From Noviherbaspirillum sedimenti (lineage in GTDB: Bacteria; Pseudomonadota; Gammaproteobacteria; Burkholderiales; Burkholderiaceae_D), in NCBI RefSeq assembly GCF_003590835.1, contig NZ_QYUQ01000002.1, forward strand, positions 2,728,001 to 2,792,000: DNA of 64,000 nucleotides, given 5' to 3'. This document shows positions 58,438-64,000 of this stretch, piece after piece. Both the position numbers and the translations under genes were made by a program. The notes under the pieces were generated by a model. It was not told the origin of the DNA. It did not search any database and saw only the letters and a list, made by a program, of their open reading frames with translations. How positions within the stretch are numbered: position 1 is the stretch's first letter; each line of letters opens with the position of its first letter.

Positions 58438-61400
58438 TTACGCTTCGCCTTCCGACGTACCGATGTTTTCGGTCGGGAAGACGTCGGCTTCGGTGATCCG
58501 GGCGGATTGCTCAGCCTGCAACATCGCCGTACGCTCTTCGGCTTCCCAGGTTTCCTTTTCCTTGCGGGCACGGTGGAACGCCAGACCGGTACCGGCAGGA
58601 ATCAGACGACCGACAATGACGTTTTCCTTCAGGCCACGCAAGCCATCGCGCTTGCCCATGATGGCAGCCTCGGTCAGCACGCGGGTGGTTTCCTGGAAGG
58701 AAGCCGCCGAGATGAAGGAATCGGTCGACAGCGAGGCCTTGGTGATACCGAGCAACACGTTTTCATAGGTTGCCGGACGACCACCTCTGGCGATGACACG
58801 GTCGTTTTCATCCAACAGCTCGGAACGCTCGACCTGCTCGCCCGGGATGTAGTTGGCATCGGCGGCGTCGACGATCTGTACGCGACGCAACATCTGACGC
58901 ACGATCACTTCGATGTGCTTGTCGTTGATCTTCACGCCCTGCAAGCGGTACACGTCCTGCACTTCATCGACGATGTAACGGGCCAACTCTTCGATTCCCA
59001 ACAGGCGCAGAATGTCCTGCGGATCACGCGGTCCATCGACAATGATTTCACCCTTGTTGACCACCTGGCCGTCATGCACCAGCACTTGCTTGTCCTTGGT
59101 GATCAGGAACTCGTGCTTGTTGCCTTCCATGTCGGTGATTTCCAGGCGCTGCTTGCCCTTGGTTTCCTTGCCGAAAGCAACGGTACCAGTGACTTCCGCC
59201 AGCATGCCGGCGTCCTTCGGCGAACGCGCCTCGAACAGTTCGGCAACACGCGGCAGACCGCCGGTAATGTCGCGGGTCTTTTGCGATTCGGTCGGGATAC
59301 GCGCCAGCACTTCACCGACGCTGACTTGCTGGCCGTCTTTCACGGTGATCAGCGCGCCAACCGGGAAGCCGATGGTCACCGGATGCTCGGTGCCGGCGAT
59401 CTTGACTTCCTCGCCCTTCTCGTTGAGCAGTTTGACCTGCGGGCGGGCGACCTTGGCAGCAGTGGTGCCACGGCGCTTGGCATCGATCGCCACCAGGGTC
59501 GACAGGCCGGTGACCTCGTCGATCTGCTTGGCGACGGTGACGCCTTCCTCGACATTCTCGAATTTCACCGTGCCGGCGTATTCGGTAATGATCGGGCGGG
59601 TCAGCGGATCCCAGGTCGCCAGCGCGGTGCCAGCCTTGATGGCCAGGCCATCCTTGACGATCAGGGTGGCGCCGTACGGCACCTTGTGGCGCTCGCGCTC
59701 GCGGCCATGGTCGTCGGTGATCAGCACTTCGCCGGAACGGGAAATGACAATCTGGTCGCCCTTGCCATTGGTAACGTAGCGCATCGTCACGGTAAAGCGT
59801 ACCGTGCCGTTGGACTTGGCTTCCACCGAAGAGGCAACCGCGGCACGCGAAGCCGCACCACCGATGTGGAAGGTACGCATGGTCAGCTGGGTGCCCGGTT
59901 CGCCGATCGACTGCGCAGCGACAACACCGACGGCTTCGCCGGCGGCAACCAGCGAGCCACGACCGAGGTCACGGCCATAGCACTTGCCGCACAGTCCATA
60001 GCGGGTGTCGCAGGTCAGCGGCGTGCGGACCTTGACTTCGTCAATGCCCCGGCGTTCGATATCCTCAACCGCGTCTTCATCCAGCAGGGTGCCGGCTTCG
60101 TAGACGGTTTCTTGAGTTTCCTGGTCGACGATGTCGGTTGCGGCAACGCGGCCGAGGATACGGTCGCGCAGGGCTTCGATGACCTCACCGCCTTCGACCA
60201 GCGCCTTCATTGCGGCGCCATTGGCGGTGCCGCAATCGTCCTCGATCACCACCAGATCCTGGGTGACGTCGACCAGACGACGGGTCAGGTAACCCGAGTT
60301 TGCAGTCTTCAGCGCGGTATCGGCCAAGCCCTTACGGGCGCCGTGGGTCGAGATGAAGTACTGCAGAACGTTCAGGCCTTCACGGAAGTTCGCGGTAATC
60401 GGCGTCTCGATAATCGAGCCGTCCGGCTTGGCCATCAGGCCGCGCATACCGGCCAGCTGGCGGATCTGGGCGGCGGAACCGCGCGCACCGGAGTCGGCCA
60501 TCATGTAAATCGCGTTGAACGATTCCTGGGTGCCCTTGGTGCCATCACGCTTGATGACGTCTTCGACCTTCAGCTGGTCCATCATGGCCTTGCCGACTTC
60601 GTCGCCGGCCTTGCCCCAGATATCGACCACCTTGTTGTAGCGCTCACCCGCGGTCACCAGACCGGAAGCATATTGCTGCTCGATCTGTTTGACCTCGTGT
60701 TCGGCTTGCGAAATGATGGTGTGCTTTTGTGGCGGCACCAGCATGTCGTCGACGCAAATCGAGATGCCGGCGCGCGTCGCCAGGCGGAAGCCCGATTGCA
60801 GCAACTGGTCGGCGAACACGACGGTTGCGCGCAGACCGCACTTGCGGAACGAGGTGTTGATCAGCTTGGAGATTTCCTTCTTCTTCAGGGCCTTGTTCAA
60901 TACGGTGAACGGCAGGCCCTTCGGCAGGATTTCCGACAGGAAGGCGCGGCCGACCGTGGTTTCATAACGCTTGACGGTCTTGACGAATTCGCCGCTGACC
61001 GCATCCTTCGGGTACTCGGTGATACGGATGGTGACACGGGTGGTCAGCTCGACTTCCTTGTTCTCGTAGGCGCGGATCGCCTCGGAGACGTCCGGGAACA
61101 TCATGCCCTCGCCCTTGCCGTTGATCTTCTCACGGGTGGCGTAGTACAGACCCAGCACGATATCCTGCGACGGCACGATCGACGGCTCGCCATTGGACGG
61201 GAACAGGATGTTGTTCGAGGCCAGCATCAGGGTGCGGGCTTCCATCTGCGCTTCGATCGACAGCGGCACGTGGACCGCCATCTGGTCGCCGTCGAAGTCG
61301 GCATTGAAGGCGGCGCAGACCAGCGGATGCAGCTGGATGGCCTTGCCTTCGATCAGGACCGGCTCGAACGCCTGGATGCCCAGACGGTGCAGGGTCGGCG

Positions 61401-62676
61401 CGCGGTTCAGCATGACTGGATGTTCGCGGATGACATCTTCGAGGATGTCCCACACCACCGGTTCCTGCACTTCGACCAGCTTCTTGGCGGCCTTGATGGT
61501 GGTCGCCAGGCCCATGAGTTCGAGCTTGTTGAAAATGAAGGGCTTGAACAGTTCCAGCGCCATCAGTTTCGGCAAGCCGCACTGATGGAGTTTGAGCTGC
61601 GGACCCACCACGATGACCGAACGGCCGGAGTAGTCGACGCGCTTGCCCAGCAAGTTTTGACGGAAACGGCCGCCCTTGCCCTTGATCATTTCGGCCAACG
61701 ACTTCAGCGGACGCTTGTTGGCGCCTGTCATGGCCTTGCCGCGACGGCCATTGTCCAGCAGCGAGTCGACCGCTTCCTGCAGCATGCGCTTCTCGTTGCG
61801 GGTAATGATTTCCGGCGCGCGCAATTCCATCAGGCGCTTCAGACGGTTGTTGCGGTTGATGACGCGGCGATACAGGTCATTCAGGTCGGAGGTCGCGAAG
61901 CGGCCGCCGTCCAGCGGCACCAGCGGACGCAGTTCCGGCGGCAGCACTGGCAGCACTTCCATGATCATCCAGTCCGGCTTGATGCCGGAACGCTGGAACG
62001 CTTCCAGCACTTTCAGGCGCTTGGCGTATTTCTTGATCTTGGCTTCCGACTTGGAATCCTTCAATTCCTGGCGCAGGGTTTCCGCATCGCGATCGATGTC
62101 GATCGAACGCAGCAACTCACGGATGCCTTCGGCGCCCATGAATGCGGTGAAGTCGTCGCCGTATTCTTCATACTTGGCGGCGTAGTCGTCTTCCGACATG
62201 ATCTGGCACTTCTTCAGCGGGGTCATGCCGGGATCGGTCACGACATAGGCTTCGAAGTACAGCACGCGTTCGATGTCGCGCAGGGTCATGTCGAGGACCA
62301 TGCCCAGACGCGACGGCAGCGACTTCAGGAACCAGATGTGAGCGGTCGGCGAGGCCAGCTCGATGTGACCCATGCGCTCGCGGCGAACCTTCGCCAGCGT
62401 GACTTCGACGCCGCACTTTTCGCAGATGACACCGCGGTGCTTGAGGCGCTTGTACTTGCCGCACAGGCATTCGTAATCCTTGATCGGGCCAAAGATCTTG
62501 GCGCAGAACAGGCCGTCACGCTCCGGCTTGAAAGTACGGTAGTTGATGGTTTCCGGCTTCTTGACTTCGCCGTAGGACCAGGAACGGATTTTCTCGGGCG
62601 ACGCCAGGCCAATCTTGATGGCGTCGAATTGTTCATTTTGCTGAACTTGCTTGAATAGATCGAGCAGTGCTTTCAT
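58438..62676 (-). CDS. rpoC: RNA polymerase subunit beta'
   Basis: 1412 residues from the ATG at 62676 ([16 protein letters not shown]) with GGAG eight bases upstream; the longer in-frame start is in the spacer. N-terminal zinc ribbon Cys70, Cys72, Cys85, Cys88; active-site [16 protein letters not shown] with three Mg-binding Asp; bridge helix and trigger loop in the region [20 protein letters not shown]; second zinc site [13 protein letters not shown]. Ends IGTSEGEA. 211 bases separate it from rpoB. Confidence 0.98.
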   Translation of the reverse strand: MKALLDLFKQVQQNEQFDAIKIGLASPEKIRSWSYGEVKKPETINYRTFKPERDGLFCAKIFGPIKDYECLCGKYKRLKHRGVICEKCGVEVTLAKVRRERMGHIELASPTAHIWFLKSLPSRLGMVLDMTLRDIERVLYFEAYVVTDPGMTPLKKCQIMSEDDYAAKYEEYGDDFTAFMGAEGIRELLRSIDIDRDAETLRQELKDSKSEAKIKKYAKRLKVLEAFQRSGIKPDWMIMEVLPVLPPELRPLVPLDGGRFATSDLNDLYRRVINRNNRLKRLMELRAPEIITRNEKRMLQEAVDSLLDNGRRGKAMTGANKRPLKSLAEMIKGKGGRFRQNLLGKRVDYSGRSVIVVGPQLKLHQCGLPKLMALELFKPFIFNKLELMGLATTIKAAKKLVEVQEPVVWDILEDVIREHPVMLNRAPTLHRLGIQAFEPVLIEGKAIQLHPLVCAAFNADFDGDQMAVHVPLSIEAQMEARTLMLASNNILFPSNGEPSIVPSQDIVLGLYYATREKINGKGEGMMFPDVSEAIRAYENKEVELTTRVTIRITEYPKDAVSGEFVKTVKRYETTVGRAFLSEILPKGLPFTVLNKALKKKEISKLINTSFRKCGLRATVVFADQLLQSGFRLATRAGISICVDDMLVPPQKHTIISQAEHEVKQIEQQYASGLVTAGERYNKVVDIWGKAGDEVGKAMMDQLKVEDVIKRDGTKGTQESFNAIYMMADSGARGSAAQIRQLAGMRGLMAKPDGSIIETPITANFREGLNVLQYFISTHGARKGLADTALKTANSGYLTRRLVDVTQDLVVIEDDCGTANGAAMKALVEGGEVIEALRDRILGRVAATDIVDQETQETVYEAGTLLDEDAVEDIERRGIDEVKVRTPLTCDTRYGLCGKCYGRDLGRGSLVAAGEAVGVVAAQSIGEPGTQLTMRTFHIGGAASRAAVASSVEAKSNGTVRFTVTMRYVTNGKGDQIVISRSGEVLITDDHGRERERHKVPYGATLIVKDGLAIKAGTALATWDPLTRPIITEYAGTVKFENVEEGVTVAKQIDEVTGLSTLVAIDAKRRGTTAAKVARPQVKLLNEKGEEVKIAGTEHPVTIGFPVGALITVKDGQQVSVGEVLARIPTESQKTRDITGGLPRVAELFEARSPKDAGMLAEVTGTVAFGKETKGKQRLEITDMEGNKHEFLITKDKQVLVHDGQVVNKGEIIVDGPRDPQDILRLLGIEELARYIVDEVQDVYRLQGVKINDKHIEVIVRQMLRRVQIVDAADANYIPGEQVERSELLDENDRVIARGGRPATYENVLLGITKASLSTDSFISAASFQETTRVLTEAAIMGKRDGLRGLKENVIVGRLIPAGTGLAFHRARKEKETWEAEERTAMLQAEQSARITEADVFPTENIGTSEGEA

Positions 62677-62838
62677 CTGTATCACTCCAGTAAGGCGTGA
62701 AAAACGCTTGGCGGTATGTGCGGAAGCATGCATTCGCTTCTACCCTGTTCGCATCGGCGGGAGAGCCCCGCCCTCGCCAGGACAGAGTTCCACCGATACC
62801 GGGAACGATTGCCGCTTCCCCTACCTGCCAACAACTGC

Positions 62839-62864
62839 GGGCTGCCGACACATGCCGGCAGCCC
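62839..62864 (-). other. Stem-loop in the rpoB-rpoC spacer
   Basis: GGGCTGCCG/CGGCAGCCC, perfect 9-bp stem with an 8-base loop, 24 bases after the rpoB stop. No T-run follows on the minus strand, so it resembles a processing site (as the RNase III site between E. coli rplL and rpoB) more than a terminator. On the plus strand only GTTTTA follows. Confidence 0.6.
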
Positions 62865-62887
62865 GTTTTACTACATTTCGGCCGAAA

Positions 62888-64000
62888 TCAGTCGCGTTCG
62901 AGATCGATATCGATACCCAGCGAACGGATTTCCTTGACCAGCACGTTAAACGATTCCGGCATGCCGGCATCGATCACGTGATCGCCCTTGACCAGGTTTT
63001 CGTAAACCTTGGTACGACCGTTGACGTCATCCGACTTGACAGTCAGCATTTCCTGCAGAACGTAAGAGGCGCCGTAGGCTTCCAGCGCCCACACTTCCAT
63101 CTCACCGAAACGCTGGCCGCCGAACTGTGCCTTGCCGCCCAGCGGCTGCTGGGTCACCAGCGAGTACGGGCCAGTCGAGCGGGCATGCATCTTGTCGTCC
63201 ACCAGATGGTGCAGCTTCAACATGTGCATGTAGCCCACCGTGACGTTACGCTCGAAGGCTTCGCCGGTGCGACCGTCGTACATGGTGACCTGGTTCTTCG
63301 ACGGCGTCATGCCGAGGTGCTTGGCGACGTCGTCCGGATAGGCCAGGTCGAGCATGCGGCGGATTTCCTCTTCATGCGCGCCGTCGAACACCGGGGTGGC
63401 GAACGGCACGCCGTTCTTGAGGTTGTCGGCCAGATGCAGCACTTCCTCGTCGCTGAACTGGTCGAAATCCTCTTGCTTGCCGGACTCGTTATAGATCGTC
63501 GTCAGGAAAGTGCGCATTTCCGCAGCCTTGGTGTGCTGCTTGAGCATCCGTTCGATCTGGCGGCCCAGGCCTTTTGCGGCCCAGCCCAGATGGACTTCCA
63601 GCACCTGGCCAACGTTCATCCGCGACGGCACGCCGAGCGGGTTCAGCACGACATCGGCGGTGGTGCCATCCGCCATGTAAGGCATGTCTTCCACCGGCAC
63701 GATACGCGAAACCACACCCTTGTTACCGTGACGGCCGGCCATCTTGTCACCTGGCTGCAGGCGGCGTTTGACGGCGAGATACACCTTGACCATCTTTTGC
63801 ACGCCCGGCGGCAGTTCGTCGCCTTGCGTCAGCTTCTTGCGCTTCTCTTCGAAAGCCAGGTCGAACTGGTGGCGCTTCTCGGCGATCGATTCCTTGATCG
63901 CTTCCAGTGCCGCTGCCATGTCGTCGTCGGCCGGACGGATGTCGAACCACTGGTACTTGTCGAGGTCAGCCAGGTATTCCCGGGTGATTGCAGTACCCTT
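62888..64000 (-). CDS. rpoB: RNA polymerase subunit beta (C-terminal part; gene begins beyond the window)
   Basis: About 370 C-terminal residues; the frame is open to the right edge. Visible: [20 protein letters not shown] (active-centre region), [21 protein letters not shown], and the C-terminal clamp sequence [24 protein letters not shown]. The rifampicin-binding region lies outside the window. The stop is 211 bases before rpoC. Confidence 0.98.
   Translation of the reverse strand, partial: KGTAITREYLADLDKYQWFDIRPADDDMAAALEAIKESIAEKRHQFDLAFEEKRKKLTQGDELPPGVQKMVKVYLAVKRRLQPGDKMAGRHGNKGVVSRIVPVEDMPYMADGTTADVVLNPLGVPSRMNVGQVLEVHLGWAAKGLGRQIERMLKQHTKAAEMRTFLTTIYNESGKQEDFDQFSDEEVLHLADNLKNGVPFATPVFDGAHEEEIRRMLDLAYPDDVAKHLGMTPSKNQVTMYDGRTGEAFERNVTVGYMHMLKLHHLVDDKMHARSTGPYSLVTQQPLGGKAQFGGQRFGEMEVWALEAYGASYVLQEMLTVKSDDVNGRTKVYENLVKGDHVIDAGMPESFNVLVKEIRSLGIDIDLERD

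Noticed and set aside
58507..62658. Open frame of about 1380 codons on the plus strand, antisense to rpoC
   Set aside because: It is a shadow of the GC-biased codon use of rpoC; the sequence lacks any family motif, is rich in His/Gln/Arg/Asp as expected from antisense reading, and rpoC itself is unmistakable.

Overview
This window is chromosomal core sequence from a betaproteobacterium of the order Burkholderiales, most likely Oxalobacteraceae-like. The evidence is gene order and protein type: pilMNOPQ-aroK-aroB, System II cytochrome c maturation (ResB/CcsB) with cytochrome c4, cyaY-lptM-lysA, a cysteine-free HemB, and rpoBC directly upstream of the str, S10, spc and alpha ribosomal operons. 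The genus cannot be fixed from the sequence alone. I see no insertion sequence, prophage, CRISPR array, rRNA or tRNA gene.

Layout. 1-3.8 kb: the 3' end of uvrA, acylphosphatase, then on the minus strand an AEC permease and a Kef-type cation/proton antiporter. 3.9-9.4 kb: a plus-strand envelope operon, kdsD-kdsC-lptC-lptA-lptB (Kdo synthesis and LPS transport), then rpoN and hpf, closed by a terminator. 9.4-18.5 kb: a 3-hydroxyisobutyryl-CoA hydrolase-like gene, then minus-strand pilMNOPQ (type IV pilus alignment complex and secretin) followed by aroK, aroB and dgt. 18.8-23.1 kb: mrcA (PBP1A), cyaY, lptM and lysA. 23.1-30.7 kb: a minus-strand block reading cytochrome c4, resB, ccsB, a COG4315-type lipoprotein, an ECF sigma factor, its membrane anti-sigma factor, msrP and msrQ. 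30.9-38.6 kb: engB, a probable small RNA antisense to the hemB leader, hemB, corA, a 1-Cys peroxiredoxin, dsbD, cutA and a NodI/NodJ-type ABC exporter.

38.7-64 kb: one minus-strand expression supercluster. In transcription order it is rpoB (partial), rpoC, terminator, str promoter, rpsL, rpsG, fusA, tuf, then the S10, spc and alpha blocks ending with rpoA, rplQ and a terminator. The genes are ordinary but the spacers are not. A family of short imperfect palindromes built on GGGACAGAG lies 3' of fusA, tuf and rpsQ, with weaker relatives 3' of infA and rpsD. Several other spacers hold strong stem-loops.

The most interesting parts are: the four-hairpin minus-strand RNA between engB and hemB, whose loops carry anti-Shine-Dalgarno sequence; the palindrome family that brackets tuf and fills an unusual 358-base gap inside the spc operon; and the lipoprotein/ECF sigma/anti-sigma/msrPQ gene set, which looks like a self-controlled periplasmic methionine sulfoxide repair operon. 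No gene set here looks like a wholly unknown system.
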